From assembly GCA_003161575.1 (NCBI GenBank), contig PMOE01000059.1, positions 165,439 to 210,085 on the forward strand: 44,647 bases of DNA, given 5' to 3'. Under the pieces are notes generated by a model that was not told the DNA's origin, made no database searches, and saw only the letters and a list, made by a program, of their open reading frames with translations. Below are positions 15,922-26,876 of the stretch, piece after piece. This DNA is from Acidimicrobiaceae bacterium. GTDB lineage: Bacteria; Actinomycetota; Acidimicrobiia; Acidimicrobiales; RAAP-2. Position numbers and translations under genes: made by a program. Position 1 is the first letter of the stretch, and every line of letters starts with the position of its first letter.

Positions 15922-18210
15922 CTACTTGTTAGTCAAGCCCCATCGGTGTCCGATGTACTCCACGGTATCTTTGGTGTCGTACTCTCGAGTCGTATTGCCA
16001 ACGCGCACGAAGAACTTTCCCTCGCCTTCGTCCGTTTTGGCGTAGACCGGTTTTGCTGATGCCGACACTTCGACGATACAGGCCGTATTGGCCTCGAGCT
16101 GCTCAAATCGAATCTGGCAACGGTGAACGGCCAGCTTATCAATTCGGCTCATGATCAGGGAGGACAGCATGTTCTCGAACTGGTCGACGTTCATTCCTTT
16201 CAGCGTCAGATCTTGCTCGATCCCCAAGGTCTTGTGGCTATCGTCGACCCCAATCACCAGCGTCCCGCCAGAAGTGTTGAGGAACGCCGCAATCGTCTTA
16301 ATGACCGAGGTTTGGATCGCCGATTCCGGTACCCCCTCCTGGTAGCTGTAGACGAGCGAAGACTTGAACTCGAGGTCGATGCTCTCGTCAAGTGAAACGA
16401 GCTCTGCCAAGGTAAGGGTGGGAGCCACCTCGGTCGGCTGATGCAACGGATCGATACCCGTCGCTAGCTTCTCATAGGCGGCGCGCACGACCCTTGCCAT
16501 CATCTCTCGACGTAGTTCAAGGAACTTGTCGTATTCCAGCAATTCCCAGCCATCGGGCAGCGCATGTAAGAACCGAAGGGATTCCCGTTCGCTCGCCGCA
16601 ACATTGCTCTCCCAGAGATCGGGGAAGTACTCGGCGGGTGGCTGATCCGAAATTGCGATGTTCGTCGGCCATTCAAGCAGCGCAAAGTTCGCGGCCTGGT
16701 TTGTGCGCGTGACTCCCGAGATCCCAACGCTATTGAGATACCCTTTGGGAAACAGATGGTGTCGATCAATTACGGCCTTCTTTGATTTCACGGATGGGTC
16801 CAAGAGATCGTGAACCGACAATTTCGAGAACAGGACCTTAGCGTCAAGAAGATTCAATGAGGCGAGATAAGCGAAGAAAGACGGAAGGTAGCCTCCAGAG
16901 TAGGCAAGTTGATCCGGTAGAGTCAGAGTCCAGAAATCATCGGTCAAGTTGGCGTCGATGATCTGATTGATGATGGAGATGAACTGATCGCCGGTTTCCG
17001 CTTCAGCAAAGCGACGAAGGTCCTTTTCAACTTGGGACTCAGGCGAGCCGGTATAGCGGCTGGTGAGCATCACCATGAAGAACCACCGCGCAATCGTTGA
17101 ACGAAGAAGAGTGTAGTCAATACCGAAGTCAATTCTTCCAATGAGAAAGACGAGGTATGAGAAAACAATCGAATTGTTCGAAGTGATCATCTTTCCACTT
17201 CTATAGCCAGCTTCTTGCAAGCCCAAGAGGTACTGAGACCAATGGGTGAGATTGAGGGCTTCCGTCTGAGCAGACTTCAGCAATTCGAAGTTCCGGTCGC
17301 GGTTCTCCACCGATACCACACCGCTTTCAAGATCTTTCCCACGCAGGAGCTCGTATGCGTACTTGAGCTGGGCTCTGCGGTGACCCAGTCCGATGGACAC
17401 GCGCAACAGCTGGTCTGGTGAAGGCTCCAGGAACCAATTAAACGGAGACGATCCACTTGCCGATGGCGCCTGGCTTGCTCGGGAGAACGCTTCCAACTCC
17501 CTGCGGCCATCTTCCCAGAACACAGACATCAAAGTAAGGATGAAGTCGGCCTGATTCAGCGGCGTACCTTTCGAATTAACTCGAACGAATATGTCGCTGA
17601 CTTCATCTACCGGCAAATCGTGGGACAGCTCAATGATATTGAACTCGTATCCTCGAAGTGAGTCCAGCCGATTTAGATTATTGGCGATCGCTTCTTCCGT
17701 GTCCGGTGAGATGTCACGGTGTTGCCGCAGATCGGTGAGGAACTGAGTTATGAATGCATAGGCGCCACTCGTCCCCAACAAGTCCGAGATGTCGCTGACG
17801 AATTCAGGATCATTATCCGTGGACGCGTTGGCCACCTCAAAGCGCTCCCGCACCGGGTGGAACGCAATACGTACAACCAGAGGCTTAAAATCCTTTGTGA
17901 GGACCGCCGCCTTCATGAAGACAGCGTAAAGCGAAGTAAGTCGCTGCTGTCCATCGATAACCACGGTGCTGGGCGTCTCCTGCTTATCTCCAACGCCAAA
18001 CGTCTTGGTCCCAAGGCCTGATTGCGTCTGCCAGAAAAGGAACTGCCCTACCGGATAGCCCCGATAGAGCGAATCAATAAGGTCCCGGACCTGTGCCCGA
18101 TCCCACACGAATGGGCGTTGTAGATCAGGAAGTCCAATCTGACCTGAGTTGATATTGCCAATGAGAGTGGAAATCGGCGCGGATTTGGGAGTGAACTTGT
18201 TAGCCAGCAT
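15922..18210 (-). CDS. GmrSD-like DUF262/HNH protein with C-terminal AlbA_2 (Schlafen-type) domain
   Basis: A 762-aa protein. Residues 1-250 form a DUF262 domain with LQRPFVWDRAQV and the nucleotide-binding motif VIDGQQRLTSL (about 85-93). An HNH nuclease-like region at about 478-530 contains IDRHHLFPKGYL and the following Asn-rich TNQAANFALLEWPTN. From about 600 an AlbA_2 domain begins (ESIDLEFKSS, NTSGGTLVIGVDD, FFVRVGNTTREYD). DUF262 plus HNH proteins such as GmrSD are NTP-stimulated nucleases that attack modified phage DNA. The AlbA_2 domain is known from Schlafen-like RNA/DNA-binding proteins. Here all three are on one chain; I infer an anti-phage nuclease. It stands alone, and G+C is low compared with the flanks. 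Confidence 0.85.
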   Translation of the reverse strand: MLANKFTPKSAPISTLIGNINSGQIGLPDLQRPFVWDRAQVRDLIDSLYRGYPVGQFLFWQTQSGLGTKTFGVGDKQETPSTVVIDGQQRLTSLYAVFMKAAVLTKDFKPLVVRIAFHPVRERFEVANASTDNDPEFVSDISDLLGTSGAYAFITQFLTDLRQHRDISPDTEEAIANNLNRLDSLRGYEFNIIELSHDLPVDEVSDIFVRVNSKGTPLNQADFILTLMSVFWEDGRRELEAFSRASQAPSASGSSPFNWFLEPSPDQLLRVSIGLGHRRAQLKYAYELLRGKDLESGVVSVENRDRNFELLKSAQTEALNLTHWSQYLLGLQEAGYRSGKMITSNNSIVFSYLVFLIGRIDFGIDYTLLRSTIARWFFMVMLTSRYTGSPESQVEKDLRRFAEAETGDQFISIINQIIDANLTDDFWTLTLPDQLAYSGGYLPSFFAYLASLNLLDAKVLFSKLSVHDLLDPSVKSKKAVIDRHHLFPKGYLNSVGISGVTRTNQAANFALLEWPTNIAISDQPPAEYFPDLWESNVAASERESLRFLHALPDGWELLEYDKFLELRREMMARVVRAAYEKLATGIDPLHQPTEVAPTLTLAELVSLDESIDLEFKSSLVYSYQEGVPESAIQTSVIKTIAAFLNTSGGTLVIGVDDSHKTLGIEQDLTLKGMNVDQFENMLSSLIMSRIDKLAVHRCQIRFEQLEANTACIVEVSASAKPVYAKTDEGEGKFFVRVGNTTREYDTKDTVEYIGHRWGLTNK

Positions 18211-18388
18211 TTTCGAACCTTACTGAGCCCTTCCCGGCTTGGCACACGTTCAGGAGCGTCACCTGCTCCGGCCAACTTGGCCAACGTGATCGCGCCGTCG
18301 ATTTCTGCGGCAGCGTAGCGGACCTCGCACTCTGCTGGCTGAAATCGCCCATAGAGAGCCGAGTTGTAGAGCGCAGTCGCAGTTCTCG

Positions 18389-18427
18389 ATCCAGTGCTTC
18401 GGGGTCTCAACCCGAAGGCCACTGGAT
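18389..18427. terminator. Extended hairpin with CTTCGGG-N7-CCCGAAG core
   Basis: The core stem (18397-18403 with 18411-18417, loop GTCTCAA) continues, across a 2-nt bulge, into an 8-bp outer stem ATCCAGTG/CACTGGAT (18389-18396 with 18420-18427), 15 bp in all. On the minus strand it lies 3' of the gene ending at 18645 and about 180 nt upstream of the GmrSD-like gene. Confidence 0.6.
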
Positions 18428-18523
18428 TGACAGCGCTGTCGCTCCTCCGGAATCGAATCCGACGACCTGGATTCGGTTCGGGTGCGGTGCTCCTTTGCGG
18501 GGACTTAACGATGCACTTCGGAA

Positions 18524-18566
18524 GGCTAGCGAAAGCTAGGCAGGTTCGAATCCTGCCGATGGCACC
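18524..18566 (+). other. tRNA-like 3' module (variable arm, T arm, acceptor strand), probably a remnant
   Basis: A variable-arm-like hairpin CTAGC-GAAA-GCTAG is followed directly by a perfect T arm (GCAGG, loop TTCGAAT, CCTGC at 18540-18556), seven nucleotides CGATGGC, A, then CC. This is the order of a class II tRNA (Leu or Ser) 3' half. No matching 5' acceptor strand, D arm or anticodon arm is seen at a normal distance upstream. It may be the 3' tRNA fragment left by an integrated element (an att site) or a decayed gene. A terminator-like GGGGCC-tac-GGCCCC hairpin follows at 18589-18603. Confidence 0.4.
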
Positions 18567-18644
18567 TGACAACCCTACGGGGGAAAGAGGGGCCTACGGC
18601 CCCGGAACGGCCGGGAACGCGCACATCTGGGTCTGGTATCAGCA

Positions 18645-20081
18645 TTATCGATGTCGGCCGATGTCGGTGACGGTCCAGATTCGGGCCTGGCTGTCCTCAT
18701 CCCAATAGATGCGCAAGCACTGATTTGGACTGGTGTGCTCGTCTGCTTTCAGGTGCGGTGAAGGGTGGGTTCCGTATCCAAAGCCTCGTCTCGCAAAGTA
18801 CTGAGATGGCGATTCCCCTAGGCGACTTTCGTGGTAGAGAACGCCTGCTTCGATGACCTCCTTGACTGCCCGTAGCAGCTCCTCGGGGGCGTGATACTGA
18901 TCAAATCGCCGACCAGCGGCAAGGGCAGCGTCCGTGACTCTAACTTTTCCTGAGTAGTACGGGTTCCGGAGAAGCTGCGACACGGCCGCGATTGCGTCTG
19001 AAACGGTGAGATCACCATGGTCCCTGGTATCAGGAATGCGAGTGTTATCCGCCGGTGCGAGTGCCCTCGTGATCTCCGCGAATGAACGACGCACATCTTC
19101 GAGTTCGGCGTTGGCACTTTCCAGCTCGTCCTCGAGTTCAACAACGCGCGCCTGATGCTCCTTAAGGCCCGTTTTGAGTCCAGCATTCTCTCGCTCAACA
19201 ATCTCAGCGTATTCAGCCAGATACGAAGGGTCCCCGTGCTCGGATGCTTCGATAAGGCGGGTTCTCGCTTCGTCACGCAGGCTCTGAATTACCGGGTGTT
19301 CGACTGTTCGAGATGACCCCAACGCGCCGAACCAGCCACGCAGGCGCCCAATCAAGTGATCGCTAACGCGGGCGCCCAGCCAAAGGCGATGACGAAACGG
19401 ATTGTCCGTCATTTTGAAGCCAGGAAAATAGACACGAACAGATCCATCCCAGGCCGACAGTGCTGGGGAGATCGCCGAACTGAGTTCCCACGCCGCCTGA
19501 TCCATGGACAGAACCCAGACGTGAGCAAGTCCTGCCAATTCCTTGGCCAGAAGCTTCTCGTTAACGTTGGTACTTCCGGCCAGCTTGGTCCGAGTAACTA
19601 GGATTAAGGGGAGTCGGCGTTCTACGTTCTTAAGTAGAGCCACAAGTTCGCCGACTCTAGACGTTCCGATTTCGGTGAAGTTAGGTGTGACCCTCATGTC
19701 CCCATCAAAGATGGGGACATCTCTCAGCACGCTCCGAACCACGGCCGGGGTGGCAAAGTCATACGAGGCAGGAGCGAGCATGGCCGTATCTGCCGCACTC
19801 AGTCCGACACGGATAGTTAGGTGCAGAGGCGCAGTTGGCGCGCCAATTCCAATCTCAGAACTCCACTGCAGTGAGCTGTCTCCAGTATCCGTCTGAGTCA
19901 GCACCGCGAGCCGTGCACCTAGCGCATCCTCCTCTTGGCGCACAACCCCTGGCTCTTGGATGGTTCCGTTCTCCAGAACTCGCCCTTCAAGGTGAAGACC
20001 CAGCCACCTCTCGATGATCGGCCATGCGTCGGCGTTCGCTCCTTCGCCAGATCGAAACTCAACCGCAAAGAGCTCTCTCAT
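18645..20081 (-). CDS. Coiled-coil protein of unknown function in defence region
   Basis: A 478-aa protein starting at ATG 20081. The N-terminal half is a mixed alpha/beta domain (RELFAVEFRSGEGANADAW; LPLILVTRTKLAG). A clear coiled coil lies at about residues 300-345 (AGLKTGLKEHQARVVELEDE), and a small C-terminal domain ends in CLRIYWDEDSQARIWTV. No nuclease, ATPase or transmembrane motif can be identified. It lies between a GmrSD-like protein and a restriction-modification operon on the same strand, so a defence role is possible by context only. It could be the first gene of a unit with 15922-18210, but 434 nt and a hairpin separate them. Confidence 0.6.
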   Translation of the reverse strand: MRELFAVEFRSGEGANADAWPIIERWLGLHLEGRVLENGTIQEPGVVRQEEDALGARLAVLTQTDTGDSSLQWSSEIGIGAPTAPLHLTIRVGLSAADTAMLAPASYDFATPAVVRSVLRDVPIFDGDMRVTPNFTEIGTSRVGELVALLKNVERRLPLILVTRTKLAGSTNVNEKLLAKELAGLAHVWVLSMDQAAWELSSAISPALSAWDGSVRVYFPGFKMTDNPFRHRLWLGARVSDHLIGRLRGWFGALGSSRTVEHPVIQSLRDEARTRLIEASEHGDPSYLAEYAEIVERENAGLKTGLKEHQARVVELEDELESANAELEDVRRSFAEITRALAPADNTRIPDTRDHGDLTVSDAIAAVSQLLRNPYYSGKVRVTDAALAAGRRFDQYHAPEELLRAVKEVIEAGVLYHESRLGESPSQYFARRGFGYGTHPSPHLKADEHTSPNQCLRIYWDEDSQARIWTVTDIGRHR

Positions 20082-20637
20082 GCTTCTTCGTCACCTTCCG
20101 CGAGCCCGATGCCTTGGGCCTCAAACTTTATGAAGGTTACGGCACGGCTGTTCAGCCGGGCTTGTGCCGTTTGACGTGGGCTAATTGGCCCGGCGCACCC
20201 AATGTTCACAGTGGGGAACGCGATGTCCACCCTCTGGTACCGATGAGGATTCAGCGCCGCTTCTGCCGAATACAGTTGCGAACACCCTTCGATGAAGAGG
20301 TCCTGTCACATGCCTAACACCAAGCCAAACGAGGGCGCTGACTCCGAGCCAGACAAGGGTCCCGGTGATGCCGAAGTGAATGCGCAAACAGCCAATCGGC
20401 TCCCGATGCTTTTGACTTCACCGATTGCATTCCCAATCATCCCAACGCTGACGGATGTGAACCGGCCTGGGATCCCCGGAGACACTCCATACCTTGGAAG
20501 CGAGGATGGAGTCATGGAGAACAAAACAAGATCAAACGAGGTAGCCGCCCGGAGCGGGCCGTGAAGAAGGTCCGGGATCTCTGCAGAAGCCGAGCGACAG
20601 TCCGCTGAATCGCTCACGATTGATGACAAGGGACTGC
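20082..20637. other. Intergenic region, possible small gene
   Basis: This lies between the end of the restriction-modification operon and the start of the gene at 20081, so it should hold the promoter of the latter. The only candidate gene is the short plus-strand frame at 20310-20564, described separately. I see no repeats or RNA. Confidence 0.5.
20310..20564 (+). CDS. Possible small protein, weak evidence
   Basis: An 84-aa frame starting at ATG 20310 with GAGG 9-10 nt upstream. The product is polar and acidic at the N-terminus (MPNTKPNEGADSEPDKG), with a short hydrophobic middle (LTSPIAFPIIPTL). No family is recognised. An overlapping minus-strand frame of similar length exists (20306-20641), so coding is uncertain. 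Confidence 0.25.
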   Translation: MPNTKPNEGADSEPDKGPGDAEVNAQTANRLPMLLTSPIAFPIIPTLTDVNRPGIPGDTPYLGSEDGVMENKTRSNEVAARSGP

Positions 20638-23170
<2,533 letters not shown>

Positions 23171-23178
<8 letters not shown>

Positions 23179-24814
23179 CCGACAGTTCCATGGGGCGGAT
23201 TGTCGACTCGATGAACGAGACCTCCTCATCGTTCAGGTTGTACTTTTCGTACAGGACCTCGTCAGTCCAGGTACGGTCCCACGACTGGATAGGCACCCAC
23301 GAGTATGTCGAGTGGGTGGCATGCTGCGTGATCTTTCGAAGGGAAACAAGGAAGCGAAAGAACCTCGTCGCATAATATGACCTAATGCTGTGCACCTGCT
23401 TCTCGGACTCAAGGTAGAAGAACAGGAAGGATTGCGTGCATACGGAAGGCGACGGCGCAGTGAGCGGTGGACCCAGGACGAGATCCACACCAGACTTCTC
23501 TCGCTCCCGGCCTGAGCCGACCTGGGGGACCAGCAGTTTCCAGGTATCGATCAGGTGGGCGCTTTTGGTCACGGCGTCACGGGTGATAAATCCCCTTCCT
23601 CGTTTCATAGACCGGATGTAGTACAGCGGGACATCGCCGGGCTGCGCCGATTCGTGGAAGCCATTGAAGTTGGAGGTCCAGCCGAATTCCTTGTCGCGAG
23701 CCAGGATGGTGTTGACTGACGGTTCGCTCCGATCGAGGACCTTGCGAAGGATCGGTATTGCCCGCCCGTCTCGGATGAGAACATCAAACTCACCCAGCGA
23801 CCGGGCGATGGGGCCCACAGTGTGTCCGCCCCACACCATCGTGACATTGCAGTCGCCGTCGTACGAGGAATCCCAGAGGAAGTAGCAAGCGCCGCCGTTG
23901 ATTCCCACGGACGGGAAGACCTCTGCTGCATTCGGATAGTCCACGAGTTCCCGAATTCGTGTGTCCGTCAGCATTGTCTTGCGGAATTCGCCCAAGCCGA
24001 GACCACTGGCCATCCATCTCGATGGAATCACCATCGCGAGATACCGGGGTTCAAGCCGTTTGGCTTGCTCTACGAAGTGCTGGTAAATGGGAACGTCTCG
24101 AGTCCCGCCGTCGGACTGAAGCTGGTAGGGCGGATTACCTATGATGACGTCAAACTGCATTTCTCCTCCGAATAGCTCGGCAACACGAGCCTTGATGTCG
24201 TCAGTGTGAATGAAGGCGTATGCGTGGGTTTCGAGGCCCTCACCACGGTCGAGGGTCTTCTGGCTGGCTCCGCAGTACTTGCACTTGCCGTTGGTGAACT
24301 TCTTGACTTGGTTGCCCCGCTCGTCGGCGGTAAGGACCCACTCTGTGCCGCCGATCCAGGTGTGGTTCATCGACTCGAACCAGATGTTGCCGTCTTCGGT
24401 GTCGAAGGACTTGGTGATGGAGTGCTTGCCGTTGGCCCACTTGGAACAGTAGAGGCTGCGGCGTGCGATCAGGCTGGTGAGCTGCGTGATGCCGATACCG
24501 AAGACCTGCTGGGCAAGGATGTGGTCTACACGCTCTTCGAGGTCGGGGATCTCGTCCTTGAGACCGTTGACCAGCCGCGAGGTGATCTCGCGCAGGAAGA
24601 CGCCTGACTTGGTGAACGGGTCAAGGAACCGAGGTGAAGAGTCGGCCCAGATGCTCGCTCCGTCGTGGGCTTCAGCCCAAGCGTCAGCAACGCGGTCGAG
24701 GATCTGGTTGGCGAACTCAGGGGGCGTGAAGACCTCGTCGTTCGAGAAGTTCGCGATGCAGGTCAAGACATCCGGATTTCGGTTCCGCAGGCGGAACGAC
24801 GCTTGCTCAGACAT
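23171..24814 (-). CDS. Eco57I-type N6-adenine DNA methylase
   Basis: A 547-aa protein starting at ATG 24814, overlapping the upstream gene by 8 nt. Near the N-terminus VFTPPEFANQIL precedes a SAM-binding motif I variant FLDPFTKSGVFLREI. The catalytic motif IV is IGNPPYQLQSDGG (about residues 225-237). A CxxC pair in the segment KCKYCGASQKTLD and upstream Cys residues suggest a small zinc site. The C-terminal half (YYIRSMKRGRGFITRD) fits a target-recognition domain. It should methylate adenine at the site cut by the partner helicase/nuclease. The same-strand overlaps on both sides indicate one operon. Confidence 0.85.
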
Positions 24815-25454
24815 GGCCAACACCGCCCTCGGCGATCTGTGCGACGGTCAGGACACCGTGATCCCGTGTCGGCGTGAAGATCTCATGCTTGCCCATGTCA
24901 GCGAACAGTGAGCCCTCTTGAGTCAGTGACGACATTTGAGCCAGGGTGTCGAGACGGAAGTCACGGCGGTAATACCTGCCCTTCCCGAGGTACGCCCACT
25001 CGGCGAAGGTGATCGGTTGCGGATTCGCCCCGCACGTCACCATCGCTGTCGCGTCTCCATGGACGATGTTGACCGCAAGTACGACGGACGCTGCGGTGCA
25101 CCACTCGTCGCCAAGCTTGACGCTGACCGCATCGACGAACACTCCGAAGAGCTTCTCCCGGCATTCAACGACGTTGTCGGAAAGTAGCTCGATGCCATAG
25201 ATTGACATGAGGGCGAGGAGCCCATGGTGGAGCCGCTCGAACTCACTTTTCCCGTAGCGAGCGTCTACGGTGACGAGCTTGCGCCGAAGTACCGGTACCA
25301 GGAAGTTGCCCGATCCACAGGCTGGTTCAAGGAAGCGCGATTCGATTCGCTTCGTCTCGGGGCCGACCAGATCCAACATCGCCTCCACGAGCCGTGACGG
25401 CGTGAACACCTCCCCATGGTCGGCCACGCGCTGCTTTGATCTCACAAGGTCCAC
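24807..25454 (-). CDS. Short N6 methylase-type protein with motif I only
   Basis: A 215-aa protein starting at GTG 25454 (a second GTG at 25445 is possible). It has the N-terminal half of a DNA adenine methylase: GEVFTPSRLVEAMLDLV and the SAM-binding motif FLEPACGSGNFLVPVL. No NPPY or DPPY catalytic motif is present in its length, and it ends in a segment (EIFTPTRDHGVLTVAQIAE) before overlapping the next gene by 8 nt. It may be a SAM-binding or specificity partner of the 547-aa methylase, which has both motifs. It is the first gene of the operon; no clear promoter is visible because the decayed repeat gene adjoins it. Confidence 0.75.
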   Translation of the reverse strand: MDLVRSKQRVADHGEVFTPSRLVEAMLDLVGPETKRIESRFLEPACGSGNFLVPVLRRKLVTVDARYGKSEFERLHHGLLALMSIYGIELLSDNVVECREKLFGVFVDAVSVKLGDEWCTAASVVLAVNIVHGDATAMVTCGANPQPITFAEWAYLGKGRYYRRDFRLDTLAQMSSLTQEGSLFADMGKHEIFTPTRDHGVLTVAQIAEGGVGHV

Positions 25455-25475
25455 GGCTCAATCTTGCCGCATTTC

Positions 25476-25880
25476 TTAGTGGCGCCGCGGACTGCGCTCC
25501 GAGCGGGTGGCAGGAGTGCGAAGTAAGCGTCGCGCTGCAGCCTCACCGGAATCAAGGATGGTGGCCGCCGACCAGCTGCCCGAGTATGTGTAGGTCTTGC
25601 CGGGGGCGTCCCCGGCGGCGCAGAAGGACGACGCCGTGCAGGACAGCGAGTCGATGGCCTCACCGAAATCGAGCGTCGAGGTCAAGGACCAGCTGCTCCG
25701 TTATAGGTGTAGCCCTTGCCGACAGCGTCCCCGGGCACGCAGAAGGACGACGTGGGACAAGCGAGCGACTCGATGGCGACGCCGGAGTCCAAGGAGACCG
25801 CCGACGACTAGGTTCCGCTGTGGAAGGTATACGCATTCCCGGCACTGTCCAACAGCGGCGCAGAAGCAGGCCGCCGCATA
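25476..25880 (-). pseudogene. Decayed actinobacterial secreted repeat protein (SCxxxSFC repeats)
   Basis: Minus-strand translation shows at least three repeat units of about 45 codons broken by stops and frameshifts. The pieces include SLACPTSSFCVPGDAVGKGY followed by a stop, and SLSCTASSFCAAGDAPGKTY with TYSGSWSAATILDSGE behind it. A third unit (CFCAAV ... DSAGNAYTFHSGT, then a stop) needs a frame change. Such SCPSxSFCxAVDxxGNxxTYxG repeats are common in secreted actinobacterial proteins. No start, signal peptide or full-length frame remains, so this is a remnant. Confidence 0.75.
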
Positions 25881-25908
25881 CGAGGTCTTTCGATCGCGGC
25901 GGAACTAA

Positions 25909-25943
25909 CGGCCCGAAGCGACCTTCGGGTCCATCGCCCGAAG
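25909..25943. terminator. Overlapping hairpins CTTCGGG-N7-CCCGAAG
   Basis: The core stem is 25923-25929 with 25937-25943, loop TCCATCG. An extra CCCGAAG at 25912-25918 can alternatively pair with the left arm (CCCGAAG-N4-CTTCGGG), giving two exclusive hairpins. It lies about 30 nt 3' of the minus-strand gene 25976-26347. Confidence 0.55.
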
Positions 25944-25975
25944 CTACGAAGCGAAAAATAAACCTATCCCGGTGA

Positions 25976-26347
25976 TCAGTCCGAAGGCGTTAATTGAGAA
26001 AGGCCGGGGTACCAATTGCCGCTGTGGAGCTCTCGGGAGCTCATCACTGTTCGGACCGGGAGACGCGTCTCAAAATCCATTAGGTCCCGACCGTCGTCGG
26101 GCCTGATCACGCTGCGGAATGTCGCCTCGTCCTTCCAAATGCCAACGTTAACGATTTGCACGTGTCTTGACGACTTGGGCTGAAGATCGTCTGTCTCGTA
26201 TTCCGAGATTTCGTGGCTCGGAATGGGGAAACTGAGGAACTCACCCATTAGGCCCGAAGTGTCGCGAGGCATCGCTTTACGCCACCAGTTCGTGAACACC
26301 TCAATTTGATCAGGCTTGATGGACCATCTCACCAACACAATCATCAT
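25976..26347 (-). CDS. Small protein, possibly ABM/dimeric alpha-beta barrel fold
   Basis: A 123-aa protein with two adjacent possible ATG starts (26347, 26344). The N-terminus MIVLVRWSIKPDQIEVFTNW and the later IVNVGIWKDEATFRSVI resemble the strand-helix pattern of small dimeric ferredoxin-like (antibiotic-biosynthesis-monooxygenase-type) proteins. No catalytic residues can be assigned. It is isolated, with about 500 nt of non-coding DNA on each side, and followed by a CTTCGGG hairpin. Fold assignment is a guess from sequence pattern. Confidence 0.55.
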   Translation of the reverse strand: MMIVLVRWSIKPDQIEVFTNWWRKAMPRDTSGLMGEFLSFPIPSHEISEYETDDLQPKSSRHVQIVNVGIWKDEATFRSVIRPDDGRDLMDFETRLPVRTVMSSRELHSGNWYPGLSQLTPSD

Positions 26348-26876
26348 GAGGTCAGGCTACTCGCACCCCGGATCTCTGGAGGGCTGTCGTAAGGTCGCCG
26401 CCTGAATGGTGGGATCCTTGAAAAACTCGGAACGCACATTACGACGGATCAATTATGGACCGCTGAACTGTCCTCTCCGTCTATACGGTGCACCCCCGTC
26501 TTGGAGGGGTAGTGCGCCAAGCATCGCGCTAACGACTATCAAGGCGTCGACAGCTCTGATGGACTCACCGGATTCGATCGTCTGAACCGAGATGAGATCG
26601 TCGATAGGGTCTGCCCAGAGTTTGGTTGTCACCGTGAGTCAACTAAAAGCTGGGCAGTCCCTTCAGGCATCGTGGCCGCGTCTCCCCTGGCTGGTTAACT
26701 ATGACCAGAGCGAGATAGTACAACTGTGGCCGGCCACCCCACAGCAGCTCGTCTGGCGCCTCGTCCGGCTGACGAAGGTGCCCCGTCGAGAGGGTCGGGG
26801 TCACGCTCCTAGCGGGTTGGGTTGGGTTCGACTCTTGTAAGGGGCTGTAGTACCCGCTCCATGTCGGTGTGGCGGT
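26348..26876. other. Intergenic region, nothing firm
   Basis: This lies between the start of the small gene at 26347 and the end of the gene at 26877. An 82-codon plus-strand frame (26592-26840) has a Trp-rich product with no recognisable domain and no good ribosome site. No repeats or RNA stand out. Confidence 0.5.

Larger units (their letters stand above)
18211..18644. other. Intergenic region with hairpins and tRNA-like sequence
   Basis: This lies between two minus-strand genes. It holds the long hairpin at 18389-18427, a tRNA-like 3' module at about 18524-18566, and a GGGGCC-tac-GGCCCC hairpin at 18589-18603. An open frame across it on the minus strand gives the GRIRTC-type peptide often seen where tRNA-like sequence is translated, and is rejected. 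Confidence 0.6.

Noticed and set aside
18274-18564. tRNA-Leu with an intron, using GCCGTCG at 18274 as 5' acceptor strand
   Set aside because: The seven bases can pair with CGATGGC, but no D arm or anticodon arm follows; the match is likely chance.
18200-18570. tmRNA gene
   Set aside because: There is a T-arm-like 3' end, but no GGGGCUGA-type 5' end and no tag reading frame with a stop in the expected place.
18048-18572. 174-codon minus-strand frame overlapping the GmrSD-like gene start
   Set aside because: Its N-terminus is translated tRNA-like sequence and it overlaps the start of the real gene in another frame.
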